Below are positions 1 through 8,458 of a stretch of 35,906 bases of DNA, in pieces. Each line of letters opens with the position of its first letter. Within the stretch, counting starts at the first letter, position 1. Below the pieces are notes generated by a model that ran no database searches, was not told the origin of the DNA, and saw only the letters and a list, made by a program, of their open reading frames with translations. The stretch is from an uncultured Hyphomicrobiales bacterium (GTDB lineage Bacteria > Pseudomonadota > Alphaproteobacteria > Rhizobiales > Xanthobacteraceae): contig CAISIV010000091.1 of NCBI GenBank assembly GCA_903885555.1, forward strand, positions 1 to 35,906. Direction: 5' to 3'. Position numbers and translations under genes: made by a program.

Positions 1-730
1 CCTGCTCGAACATGTCGCGCACGCGCGACGCACCGACGCCGACGAACATTTCGACGAAGTCGGAGCCCGAGATGGTGAAGAACGGAACGTTAGCTTCGCC
101 GGCGACCGCGCGCGCGATCAACGTCTTGCCGGTGCCCGGAGGACCGACGAGAAGCACGCCGCGTGGAATACGTCCGCCGAGACGCTGGAATTTCCCCGGA
201 TCGCGCAGGAATTCGACGATCTCCTGCAGGTCCTGCTTGGCTTCGTCGACGCCCGCCACATCGTCAAACGTGATGCGGCCGTGCGCCTCGGCGAGCAGCT
301 TGGCGCGCGACTTGCCAAAGCCCATCGCCTTGCCGGCGCCGCCCTGCATCTGCCGCGACAGGAATATCCAGACGCCGATCAAAGCGATGAAGGGCAGCCA
401 CGACACGAGCAGCGAGACGAACCACGGCACGTTGTCCGTGAGCGGCCGCGCGGTGATCGAGACACCCTTGGCGTAAAGCTTCTGGACGAGACCCGGATCG
501 TTCGGCGCATACGTCTGGAAGCTGGTGCCGTTGGCGAAGGTGCCGTGAATTTCCGGCCCCTGAATGACGACGTCGCGGACGCGGCCCTGATCGACCTCGC
601 TCAGCAACTGCGAGAAGGAGATGTCCTGCGACGTGGTGCGCTGCCCCGGATTCTGGAACAGCGTGAACAGTGCGAGCAGCAGGAGGACAATGATCACCCA
701 GAGGGCGAAATTGCGCAGATTGGCGTTCAT
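1..730 (-). CDS. ftsH: ATP-dependent zinc metalloprotease FtsH (5' part, runs off window)
   Basis: Membrane-anchored AAA+ protease that degrades misfolded and regulatory membrane and cytosolic proteins. Only the first 243 residues are in the window. Visible are TM1 (about 8-26), a periplasmic loop (27-102), TM2 (about 103-125), the linker and start of the AAA domain, and Walker A GPPGTGKT at 196-203 followed by the pore-region [14 protein letters not shown]. The HEXXH zinc site lies beyond the window edge. The ATG at 728-730 is preceded by a good AAGGA seven bases upstream. It is downstream of tilS with a 117-bp gap, as is usual in this order. No clear promoter was recognised in that gap. Family call is certain. 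Confidence 0.97.
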   Translation of the reverse strand, partial: MNANLRNFALWVIIVLLLLALFTLFQNPGQRTTSQDISFSQLLSEVDQGRVRDVVIQGPEIHGTFANGTSFQTYAPNDPGLVQKLYAKGVSITARPLTDNVPWFVSLLVSWLPFIALIGVWIFLSRQMQGGAGKAMGFGKSRAKLLAEAHGRITFDDVAGVDEAKQDLQEIVEFLRDPGKFQRLGGRIPRGVLLVGPPGTGKTLIARAVAGEANVPFFTISGSDFVEMFVGVGASRVRDMFEQ

Positions 731-847
731 CAGGCGTCCTTACCCGCCGCGCGTAACATCGCGGCCATGTGTTTTGTTCTTATGTCTAAACCCTGACGCA
801 ATGTAGGCACGCACGGCCTGCATGGAAAGGCCTCGAATCTGCATATT

Positions 848-1936
848 CTAGCGCGATTTCGCTGGTCTGGCTCGCCCCGATGGGGCCTTGGTTAAGGGTG
901 TGCGACGGCTTTTCGCCAGCCGGCGGGGTGGCGCCCCTTCCACAGTGATTTTGCGGTCCGCAAGGGTCACAAGCGCCCCGGCGAGACTTCGCCGGTATCG
1001 GCGTGTGCCCGACTTTTGGGCAGCCTCGAGGGCCTCCATCAAGGCTTCCAGTTTGCCCAATTCCACCGGGCCTTCATCACCCAGAAGCGTCACCGCCCGG
1101 CCCAGCAGGCGCAGCGCGATTTCGGCCGGCAAACGGAAGTATCCGGCGGCGTCATAGGCGCCCGGCGCTCCCAGATCGACAATCAGTTCGGCGTGCGCAC
1201 GATCGACCATCGCCTCGATCGCCACATCGGCGCGATTCAGGCGCTGCGCCAATTGCGACAGGCGGCGGGCATCGAGCCCCTCCTCTGCCAGATGCGGCAT
1301 CAGGCCGCGCAGCCGCGCGCGGGTAAAGCGCGGATCGCGGTTCGACGGATCGACGGCGAAGGGAATTTTTGCGTCACGCAGCGTGGCGATCAGCCGCGCC
1401 TTCGGGACGCCGAGCAACGGGCGGACCAGTTTCATGTCTCCGTCGCCTGACGGCATCGGCGCGATGCGCGCCATCGCCGACAGCCCGGTGATGCCGCTGC
1501 CGCGCGACATGCGGATCAAGACCGTCTCGGCCTGATCGTCGAGCGTATGCGCGGTGAGGACGAAGGATGCCCCCGCCTTGCGTGCGGCGTCGCTGAGCAG
1601 ACGATAACGCGCCAGACGCGCGGCCTGCTGCAATCCGGTGGCCGGCTTCTTGCCAGTCCATTTCAAGGTGCGGTGCTTGAGCCCGAGCTTGCGCGCGAAC
1701 TTGCCGACGTTCGCCGCTTCGCGCTTGGCTTCCGCGCGCAGACCGTGATCGACGGTCGCGACGACGAGTTCGGGTTTACGTTTAAGTGTCTTCGTCCAGG
1801 CTTGCGCCAGCACCATCAGCGCAATGGAGTCAGGGCCGCCAGACACCGCCAGCAGCAAAGCTGGACATCGTTCGAGATCGGAAAAAAGCGCTGTGGCTTC
1901 CAGCACTGAGACGCTGATGTTTTTTTCAAAAGGCAT
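848..1936 (-). CDS. tilS: tRNA(Ile)-lysidine synthetase
   Basis: Modifies C34 of the CAU-anticodon tRNA-Ile to lysidine, using ATP and lysine, so that it reads AUA. It is essential in most bacteria. The 362-residue product has the PP-loop ATP-pyrophosphatase motif SGGPDS at 32-37, followed by the family's conserved VDHGLR, TAHTLDDQAETVLIR and RPLLGVPK segments. The C-terminal part is short and basic. It sits 56 bp after cpoB and upstream of ftsH on the same strand, the standard tol-pal/tilS/ftsH arrangement. The ATG at 1934-1936 gives the usual short N-terminal lead before the PP-loop. Confidence 0.95.
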   Translation of the reverse strand: MPFEKNISVSVLEATALFSDLERCPALLLAVSGGPDSIALMVLAQAWTKTLKRKPELVVATVDHGLRAEAKREAANVGKFARKLGLKHRTLKWTGKKPATGLQQAARLARYRLLSDAARKAGASFVLTAHTLDDQAETVLIRMSRGSGITGLSAMARIAPMPSGDGDMKLVRPLLGVPKARLIATLRDAKIPFAVDPSNRDPRFTRARLRGLMPHLAEEGLDARRLSQLAQRLNRADVAIEAMVDRAHAELIVDLGAPGAYDAAGYFRLPAEIALRLLGRAVTLLGDEGPVELGKLEALMEALEAAQKSGTRRYRRSLAGALVTLADRKITVEGAPPRRLAKSRRTPLTKAPSGRARPAKSR

Positions 1937-1992
1937 CGATCCGATCCGGCGTCCGCGCCCTCACACCGAGGGTGCGCCGGTTGGAGCATAGC

Positions 1993-3165
1993 TCAGCAGC
2001 GTACTTTTTTCTGTTCCGCCGTGACGCCACGTTTCACACTCGCCGAGGCGCGCGGGAATTTGCGCTCGACTTCGGCCAAAGTTGCGCAGGCGGCTTCTTT
2101 CTGATTGAGCGCGGCCAGCGACTGGCCGAGGCGCAGCAGCGAATCCGGCGCCTTGCCGGCCTTCTCGTATTTGGTCGAGACGGCGAGGAACGACTCCGCC
2201 GCGTCGCGGTAACGCTGGCGCTGGAACAACGTTTCGCCGAGCCAGTACTGCGCGTCGGGCACCAGGCGCTCGTTGGGATATTTGCGCACGAAGTCGCGGA
2301 AGGACTGTTCGGCCAGCGCGTAGTCTTTGTGCAGCACATAGCCGTAGGCCATGTCGTATTCATCCTGCGGCGTCGCGGTCGGCGGCAGGGTTGCGAGCTG
2401 TTGCTGCGGTTGCTGCTGTTGCGGCGGCGGCATGTTCACGCTGCGCGCCGGCATCTGCGGCTGCTGAGAAGCCTGACGCACGACCGGCGGCAAGGTGGAC
2501 TGATCGGGGCTGGCATTCGCCATCGTGCCCGGCGGAATTGATGGATTGCCGGACATCGTCGACAGATCGAGCGGCTGACCGGCATCGCGGCCCCCGGGCG
2601 CACCGACCGGCGGGCCGTTGTCGATCGGCTCGGGCGCGGCGATCGACGCCTGATTACCAAGCGTGCGCGGCGCGCCCGGTGCATCGGGTTGCTGCGCGGG
2701 GTCGAATACATCGCCGCGGCGGCCGGGAGCAGCGGCCGGCGGGATGGCGCCGGGCGTACCCGGCCGGGCGGCAGGCTGCGGCTGATATTGCGGCTGCGGC
2801 GCCGCACCAGCACCACCTCCGCCTTGAAGCATACGGACCTGCTGCTCGAGTTGCTGATTGCGGAACTGCAGTTGCTCAAGCGTGCCGGTGAGCTGGCGCA
2901 ACGTATTCTCTATACGGTCGAGCCGCACCGCCATGTCGCCGGGATCGGCTTGCGCCACCTGGCCGCCATCGTTGTTGCGCCGGTACTCTACCGACGACTC
3001 GCCGCGCGGCTGCTGCGATTCACCACGGCTGAACAGATTGTCGAGGAAGCCGGGTTGGGAGCGGTCCTGCGCCTGCGCCGGCCCTGCCGGCAGGCACAAC
3101 ACGGCCGCGATCGCCGCTGCTGGCAGCGCGGTGAGGTAGAAAGCTCGGAAAAAGGTGTGTTTCAT
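1993..3165 (-). CDS. cpoB: Tol-Pal cell-division coordinator CpoB (YbgF)
   Basis: Periplasmic partner of TolA that links outer-membrane constriction to septal peptidoglycan synthesis. The 390-residue protein has a Sec signal peptide (1-32, ending AQA), a trimerising coiled coil at about 77-113 (heptads around RIENTLRQLTGTLEQLQ), a long Pro/Gln/Ala-rich linker (115-265) and C-terminal TPR repeats (268-390) including YGYVLHKDYALAEQSF and YWLGETLFQRQRYRDAAESF. The linker is longer than in E. coli CpoB. It is normally directly behind pal; here an RND pump separates the two. The 76-bp gap before it has no visible terminator, so it may be co-transcribed with the pump or use its own promoter. Confidence 0.93.
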   Translation of the reverse strand: MKHTFFRAFYLTALPAAAIAAVLCLPAGPAQAQDRSQPGFLDNLFSRGESQQPRGESSVEYRRNNDGGQVAQADPGDMAVRLDRIENTLRQLTGTLEQLQFRNQQLEQQVRMLQGGGGAGAAPQPQYQPQPAARPGTPGAIPPAAAPGRRGDVFDPAQQPDAPGAPRTLGNQASIAAPEPIDNGPPVGAPGGRDAGQPLDLSTMSGNPSIPPGTMANASPDQSTLPPVVRQASQQPQMPARSVNMPPPQQQQPQQQLATLPPTATPQDEYDMAYGYVLHKDYALAEQSFRDFVRKYPNERLVPDAQYWLGETLFQRQRYRDAAESFLAVSTKYEKAGKAPDSLLRLGQSLAALNQKEAACATLAEVERKFPRASASVKRGVTAEQKKVRC

Positions 3166-3241
3166 CGGCGTGTTTTAACAGCCAAATCGTTACGGGGCGG
3201 TTGCCTACCATAACCGACCGAACACGACCAGAATGTGGCTT

Positions 3242-6200
3242 TTAGGGCTGCACGACCGCCTGTTTCGCCCGGTCGCGGCGGGCCAGCAGCCAGTCTTCGA
3301 AGCCCTCGATGACGACGAAGAACGACGGCACGACCAGCACCGCCAGGCAGGTCGAGGCGATCATCCCCGTGAAAACGGTAATGCCGATCGAGGCCCGTGC
3401 ATTGGCGCCGGCGCCGGTCGCCAGCACCAGCGGCAGCACACCGAGAATGAAGGCGAACGACGTCATCAGGATGGGCCGGAACCGCGCCCGCGCCGCTTCG
3501 ACCGCCGCGTCCGCCAGACTCTTGCCTTCCAGGCGCAGTTCGCGCGCGAACTCGACGATCAGAATGGCGTTCTTCGCCGACAGCGCGATCAGCAGCACGA
3601 TGCCGATCTGGGTGTAGAGATTGTTGTCGATGCCGAGCACCTTGAGCGTCGCCACCGGGCCGATCAACGATATCGGCACTGCGAGGATCACCGAGAGCGG
3701 GCGGTACCAGCTCTCGTATTGACCGCACAGCACCAGGTAGACCAGCAGCATCGCCATGGCGAAGACGAGATACATCTGATTGCCGACCAGCTTCTCCTGA
3801 TAAGAGAGGCCGGTCCATTCCATGATCGTATTCGGCGGCAGCGACTGTTTGGCGATCTGCTCCATCAGACCGATCGTCTCGCCGGACGAATGCCCGCGCG
3901 CCGGCAAGGTGATCACGGTCGCCGAGGGATAAAGATTGTAGAGGCTCACCAGCGACGGCCCGCTCATCGGCTTGATGTCGACCAGTGTCGACAGCGGGAT
4001 CATGCTGCCGGCATTGTTGCGCACTGACAGGTTCTTGAGATCTTCCGTGCGCAGGCGAAATTGCGAGTCGGCCTGCACGATGACCTGGAAAGTGCGGCCG
4101 AACTGCGTGAACTGGTTGACGTAAGACGAACCGAGATAACCACCGAGCGCCGAAAACACCTGATCGACGCTAACGCCGACAGCCTGCGCCTTCACGCGAT
4201 CGACGTCGACAAGGTATTGCGGAACGTTGGCGCGGAACGACGAGATCACCGCCTGGATGCTCGACTGAGAGGCGGCGTTCTGCATCAATTGACCGAGAAC
4301 GCCTTGCAGCTTCACATAGTCGCTCGAGCTGTCGCGCAGTTCGATCTGCGCCGTAGTGCCGGCGGCGTTGCCGATGCCCTGGATCGGCGGCGGCGGCAAC
4401 ACGCGCACATTCGCCTCGTCGATGGCGCCGAGCTCGCGGCTGAGCGACTGGTACATCGGCAACAGGCTGAGCTTCTTGCCGCGCACGCCCCAGTCCTTGA
4501 GGATGATGTAGGCGACGCCCGACGATGACAGGATCGAATTGTTGTCCAACGCCGACAGGCCGGCGATGGTCACGACCTTGTCGACGCCCGGATTCTTGTG
4601 GGCGATGGCATCCAGCTTCTCCATCACCGCCTGCGTGCGCGGCAGTGACGCGCCGTCCGGCAACTGTACCGTCGCCAGCAGATAGCCCTGATCCTCGATC
4701 GGAATGAAGCCGGCCGGAATGCGCGAGAAGCCATATATAGTGACGCCAATGGCAAGCAGCGCCAGCACCGTCACCTTGCCGGCATGATTGACGAGACGAT
4801 TCATCAGCCGTGCATAACCGCGTTCCGCCTTGTCATAGCCCTTGTTGAAACCGCGGAAGAAGAAGTTGCGCTGCTCGGGCGGCACCGACGGCCGCAGCCA
4901 CAGCGCGCATTGCGTCGGCTTCAGCGTCACGGCATTGATGGCGCTGATCAGCGCGGTCGCGGCGATGACCAGCGCGAACTGCGCGTACATCTGCCCCGTC
5001 AGGCCAGGCAAGAAAGCCGCCGGCAGGAACACCGACAACAGCACCAGCGTGATGCCGATAATCGGCCCGAGCAACAGACGCATCGCCTCGATCGCGGCGT
5101 CATGACCGTTCATGCCGCGGTCGATGTTATGCGCCGCGCCTTCGACCACGATGATCGCGTCGTCGACCACGATGCCGATCGCCAGCACGATGGCAAACAA
5201 GGTGGCGAAGTTCACGGTGAAACCCATCGCCGCCATGGCGGCGAAGGCACCGATGATCGTGACCGGCACCGTGGTCGCCGGCACCAGCATGGCGCGCCAA
5301 TCCTGCAGGAACACCAGGATGACGATCAGCACCAGGATCGCAGCCTCAAAAAGGGTCTTGTAGACCTCGTGGATCGACTCATTGACGAAGATCGTGATGT
5401 CGAACGGCACGTCGTACTGCATGCCCTGCGGGAAGCTCTTCGACAGTTCGGCGAGCCGCTGTTTCACTTCGGCTGCGACATTCAGCGCGTTGGCGCCGGG
5501 CGTCAGCGAAATGCCGAGACCGGCCGACGCCTTGTTGTCCACCTTGAAGATGGCGCCATAGGTCTGCGCGCCGAGTTCGACGGTGCCGACGTCGCGCACG
5601 CGTGTGATCTCGCCGGTCGGCCCGGTCTTGACGATGACATTGGCGAACTCCGCCGTGTCGGTGAGACGGCCGAAGACGTTCAAAGTGTACTGGAACGGCA
5701 CCGTTTCCGGACCCGGCGGCGCGCCGATCTGACCCGCAGTCACCTGGCTGTTCTGCGATTGCAGCGCGTTGAACACGTCGTTGACGTTCAGGTTGCGCGC
5801 TTTCATTTTGTTCGGATCGAGCCAGACGCGCATGGCGTAGTTGCCGGCGCCGAACACCGAGACACTGCCGACACCGGGCAGACGCGATAGCTCGTCCTTC
5901 AGGCTGATGCTGGCGTAATTCGCCAGAAACAGACTGTCGTGCTTCGGATCGGTCGAGGTCAGCGTCGCGATCTGCAAGGTCGAGGTCGACTTCTTCTGCA
6001 CGACGACGCCTTGCGACTGCACGCTCTGTGGCAGCGAGGCGAGCGCGCTCGACACGCGGTTCTGCACCAGCACCTGCGCAAAGTTGAGATCGGTACCGAT
6101 CTTGAAGGTCACCGTGAGGTTATAGGAGCCGTCGGACGCGGCGTAGGATTGCATGTAGATCATGCCTTCCACGCCGTTGACCTGCTGCTCGATCGGCAGC

Positions 6201-6388
6201 GCCACGGTATCGACGACGGTACGCGCGCTGGCGCCGGGATAGCGCGTCGTCACCGACACGGTCGGCGGCACGACGTCGGGATATTGCGCCACCGGCATTT
6301 TGAACAGCGCGACCGCGCCGACCACGATCATCAGAAGTGCGATGACGTTGGCAAGAACCGGCCGTTCGATGAAAAACTTCGAGATCAT
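3242..6388 (-). CDS. RND multidrug efflux transporter, HAE1 (AcrB/MexF-like)
   Basis: Inner-membrane proton/drug antiporter that exports hydrophobic compounds through a tripartite pump. The 1048-residue length is standard for HAE1. It starts MISKFFIERP, has the N-terminal block PVAQYPDVVPPTVSVTTRYPGA, the TM4 proton-relay aspartates in GIVVDDAIIVVEG and the TM10 lysine in LLIALSAKNAILIVEFA. The chosen ATG (6386-6388) gives the canonical MISKFFI start and lies 13 nt after the adaptor stop; the open frame upstream is basic and non-homologous. No outer-membrane TolC-type channel and no local regulator are encoded beside it, so it presumably shares a channel encoded elsewhere. Confidence 0.95.
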   Translation of the reverse strand: MISKFFIERPVLANVIALLMIVVGAVALFKMPVAQYPDVVPPTVSVTTRYPGASARTVVDTVALPIEQQVNGVEGMIYMQSYAASDGSYNLTVTFKIGTDLNFAQVLVQNRVSSALASLPQSVQSQGVVVQKKSTSTLQIATLTSTDPKHDSLFLANYASISLKDELSRLPGVGSVSVFGAGNYAMRVWLDPNKMKARNLNVNDVFNALQSQNSQVTAGQIGAPPGPETVPFQYTLNVFGRLTDTAEFANVIVKTGPTGEITRVRDVGTVELGAQTYGAIFKVDNKASAGLGISLTPGANALNVAAEVKQRLAELSKSFPQGMQYDVPFDITIFVNESIHEVYKTLFEAAILVLIVILVFLQDWRAMLVPATTVPVTIIGAFAAMAAMGFTVNFATLFAIVLAIGIVVDDAIIVVEGAAHNIDRGMNGHDAAIEAMRLLLGPIIGITLVLLSVFLPAAFLPGLTGQMYAQFALVIAATALISAINAVTLKPTQCALWLRPSVPPEQRNFFFRGFNKGYDKAERGYARLMNRLVNHAGKVTVLALLAIGVTIYGFSRIPAGFIPIEDQGYLLATVQLPDGASLPRTQAVMEKLDAIAHKNPGVDKVVTIAGLSALDNNSILSSSGVAYIILKDWGVRGKKLSLLPMYQSLSRELGAIDEANVRVLPPPPIQGIGNAAGTTAQIELRDSSSDYVKLQGVLGQLMQNAASQSSIQAVISSFRANVPQYLVDVDRVKAQAVGVSVDQVFSALGGYLGSSYVNQFTQFGRTFQVIVQADSQFRLRTEDLKNLSVRNNAGSMIPLSTLVDIKPMSGPSLVSLYNLYPSATVITLPARGHSSGETIGLMEQIAKQSLPPNTIMEWTGLSYQEKLVGNQMYLVFAMAMLLVYLVLCGQYESWYRPLSVILAVPISLIGPVATLKVLGIDNNLYTQIGIVLLIALSAKNAILIVEFARELRLEGKSLADAAVEAARARFRPILMTSFAFILGVLPLVLATGAGANARASIGITVFTGMIASTCLAVLVVPSFFVVIEGFEDWLLARRDRAKQAVVQP

Positions 6389-6401
6389 CGCGTGCCCCGA
6401 G

Positions 6402-7559
6402 TCACGAGGACTTCGGCGGCGCGGACGCCGCCTGCGGATCGACCTTCTGTCCGGGCACGGCACGCAACATGCCGTTGATGATGACGCGATCGCCCTCGCC
6501 GAGGCCTTTGTCGATTACCTGCAACGTACCGTCGAGCGGACCAAGCGCGACGCGGCGCTGTTCGACCACGTCGTCCTTGTTGACGATCAGCAGATAGCGG
6601 CCGCCCTGGTCGGTGCCGAGCGCGGTGTCGGGCACCAGCAATTCCTCTTTCGGGGGCCCAAGCGGGATACGCACGCGCACGAACAGTCCGGGCAGCAGCA
6701 CGCGCCCCGGATTGTCGAACAGCCCGCGCCCGGCCAGCGTGCCGGTCGAAGGATCGACCGTCGGCGCGGCATAATCGAGCGTGCCTTTGTGCGGAAAACC
6801 GGTCTCGGTCTGCAGCGAAACTTCGACCGGCACCTTCTTCAAGTCAGCCGGCGTCAGCCCGCGCTCCGCGATCATGGCGCGGACGTGGATCGTCTCCTGC
6901 TCGCCGATGCTGAAATTCACATAGACCGGATCGGTGGACACGATCGACGCCAAAGGATTGCCTGTGCCGGACACGAAAGCGCCGACCGACACCTTGCGCG
7001 CCGTGACGATGCCATCGAATGGCGCGGTCACCTGCGTATAAGCGAGATCGTTCTGGGCAAGCTTGGTCGAGGCCGACGCCTGGTCGAGAGCCCCCTGCGC
7101 GCTATCGCGCGTACCCAGCGAATTGTCGAGCGCGGCTTTCGAAGCCGACCCACTCGGCATCAGATCGGACTGGCGCTGGTAATCGGCCTGCGCCTTGATC
7201 AGTGTGGCCTTGGCGTTGTCTTCCGCGGCTTTCGCCTGCTGGACCTTCAACTCGTAGGGTTTCTGCTCGATAACGAACAGCACCTGCCCCTTTTTAACGG
7301 CAGCGCCGTCTTCGTACTTGATCGCTTCGACGAAGCCGGACACGCGCGCGACGAGGTCGGCGCTGTTCACCGCGGCGACATTGCCGGTCGTTTCCAGATA
7401 GCGCGTTACCGGTTTCTTTTGCGCGGTCGTCACCGTCACCTTGGGTGGCGGCGGCGGCACGTAGGTGTTGCTGTCACCGCAACCGGCGAGCAGGCCGGCC
7501 ACCAACAACGGCGCCGCCCTCGTCAGCCGGATGCACCCAAAATTCTCCAGTGCCGCCAT
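6402..7559 (-). CDS. RND efflux periplasmic adaptor (membrane fusion protein), lipoprotein
   Basis: Bridges the RND pump to an outer-membrane channel. The 385-residue product has a lipoprotein signal with lipobox LLAGC (Cys27), a proline-rich tether (residues 33-39), a biotinyl-lipoyl-like half (LVARVSGFVEAIKYEDGAAV), a long alpha-hairpin with heptads (about 100-170), the second lipoyl half (TAPFDGIVTARKVSVGAFV) and C-terminal barrel and membrane-proximal domains (VLLPGLFVRVRI, VIINGMLRAVPGQKV). The ATG at 7557-7559 has a strong GAGGGGG about six bases upstream. It forms a two-gene operon with the pump. Closest to AcrA/MexE-type adaptors; exact substrate class is not deducible. Confidence 0.95.
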   Translation of the reverse strand: MAALENFGCIRLTRAAPLLVAGLLAGCGDSNTYVPPPPPKVTVTTAQKKPVTRYLETTGNVAAVNSADLVARVSGFVEAIKYEDGAAVKKGQVLFVIEQKPYELKVQQAKAAEDNAKATLIKAQADYQRQSDLMPSGSASKAALDNSLGTRDSAQGALDQASASTKLAQNDLAYTQVTAPFDGIVTARKVSVGAFVSGTGNPLASIVSTDPVYVNFSIGEQETIHVRAMIAERGLTPADLKKVPVEVSLQTETGFPHKGTLDYAAPTVDPSTGTLAGRGLFDNPGRVLLPGLFVRVRIPLGPPKEELLVPDTALGTDQGGRYLLIVNKDDVVEQRRVALGPLDGTLQVIDKGLGEGDRVIINGMLRAVPGQKVDPQAASAPPKSS

Positions 7560-7690
7560 GAATCGCCCCCTCGCAATGAACGCGGGAAACGATGAAGTGC
7601 GTCGCAGCTCCCCGAGTCCGCTCGCGCATTAAGCGTAAGGTTCCTCGAATCTGCGATCTTTGCAAGTGACAGAATGACGACGTCCGAAAC

Positions 7691-7720
7691 GAAAACGCCG
7701 GCACCCGAGGGCGCCGGCGT
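7691..7720 (-). terminator. Rho-independent terminator after pal
   Basis: Read on the minus strand, ACGCCGGC and GCCGGCGT arms (8 bp, at 7713-7720 and 7695-7702) enclose a 10-nt loop and are followed by TTTTCGTTT. It lies 25 bases beyond the pal stop. It should separate the tol-pal transcript from the RND operon downstream. Confidence 0.8.
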
Positions 7721-7744
7721 GACCGTTATCGATTGTCGAAAATC

Positions 7745-8230
7745 TTACGAGCTGGCGTTAAGCACCGTGACGACGCGGCGGTTCTGCGACCAGCACGAGA
7801 TGTCGTTACACACCGCGACCGGACGTTCCTTGCCGTAGGAGATGGTGCGCATGCGGCTCGCCTGGATGCCGCGCGACGCGAGATAGTCGCGTACGGTCTG
7901 GGCGCGACGGGCGCCGAGCGCGATGTTGTATTCACGCGTGCCGCGCTCATCGGCGTGGCCTTCGACGGTGAACTGGCCGTACTGCGAATACGTGGTGAGC
8001 CACTGCGCCTGCTTGTCGAGCGTGGCGCGCGACTGCGGCGTCAGTTCGGTCGAATCGGTTTCGAAGAACACGCGGTCGCCGACATTGACCACGAAGTCCT
8101 GCTGGCTGCCCGGGGTCGCCATGCCGGCGGCATTGGCCTGGGCGTTCTCGTCGGGCTTGTTGGCGCAGGCCGACATGGCCAGCGCCGCCACCAAGATCGC
8201 CGCGAGTCGAATCTGTTTCACGTTCATCAT
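7745..8230 (-). CDS. pal: Peptidoglycan-associated lipoprotein Pal
   Basis: Outer-membrane lipoprotein that binds peptidoglycan through an OmpA-like domain and is mobilised by TolB/TolA during division. The 161-residue product has a lipoprotein signal ending LAMSAC (Cys22), a short Asn/Gln-rich tether, and the OmpA-like fold with FETDSTELTPQSRATLDKQ, the EGHADERGTREYN peptidoglycan-binding motif and LGARRAQTVRDYL. Two ATG codons stand in tandem (8228-8230 and 8225-8227); the first is favoured by GGAG eight bases upstream. The open frame continues upstream for 58 codons but that part is non-homologous and holds palindromes. It is separated from tolB by 228 bp, unlike the tight spacing of tolQRAB, suggesting an extra promoter. 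Confidence 0.97.
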   Translation of the reverse strand: MMNVKQIRLAAILVAALAMSACANKPDENAQANAAGMATPGSQQDFVVNVGDRVFFETDSTELTPQSRATLDKQAQWLTTYSQYGQFTVEGHADERGTREYNIALGARRAQTVRDYLASRGIQASRMRTISYGKERPVAVCNDISCWSQNRRVVTVLNASS

Positions 8231-8325
8231 TCCGGTTACTCCATTGTCACGCACTGACCGGACGTATTGCCTGGCAAGCGATCGACATGACCACCGCTCT
8301 GCGTTCTTCTCAGTGATAACAGGAC

Positions 8326-8361
8326 GTTCGTTAAGCGAACCTTCCATCAACCTTGATGGAA
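8326..8361. promoter_or_regulatory. Two adjacent palindromes upstream of pal
   Basis: 8326-8340 is GTTCG-TTAAG-CGAAC. Directly beside it, 8342-8361 reads TTCCATCAA-CC-TTGATGGAA, with perfect 9-bp arms and a two-base centre. A two-base loop is too small for a good RNA hairpin, so a dimeric DNA-binding site is more likely than a terminator. They lie about 100-130 bp upstream of the pal start, in the long tolB-pal gap. The cognate regulator is not recognised. Confidence 0.45.
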
Positions 8362-8409
8362 CCTTGCCAGAGGCCGGTAAAATTGTTCGGACCGCCTGAA
8401 CCATTTGTC

Positions 8410-8417
8410 ATGGTTAA
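8410..8417 (-). promoter_or_regulatory. Candidate CtrA-type box (TTAACCAT) upstream of pal
   Basis: On the coding strand of pal the octamer is TTAACCAT, the short CtrA-binding form known from Caulobacter. It lies about 180 bp before the pal ATG, between tolB and pal. A second copy in the same orientation lies upstream of tolQ (12128-12135). An eight-base match alone is weak evidence. Confidence 0.3.
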
Positions 8418-8458
8418 GAGCCGGTGAATTATGGCACGCGTGAGACGTAACGTGTTGC

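Noticed and set aside
731-7655. A shared 12-mer CCTCGAATCTGC before ftsH and before the RND adaptor
   Set aside because: Many 12-base matches are expected by chance in 36 kb, and the flanking bases differ.
8231-8404. N-terminal extension of Pal by 58 codons
   Set aside because: The lipoprotein signal begins at the tandem ATG near 8230, which has its own ribosome-binding site; the upstream frame is non-homologous and carries palindromes.
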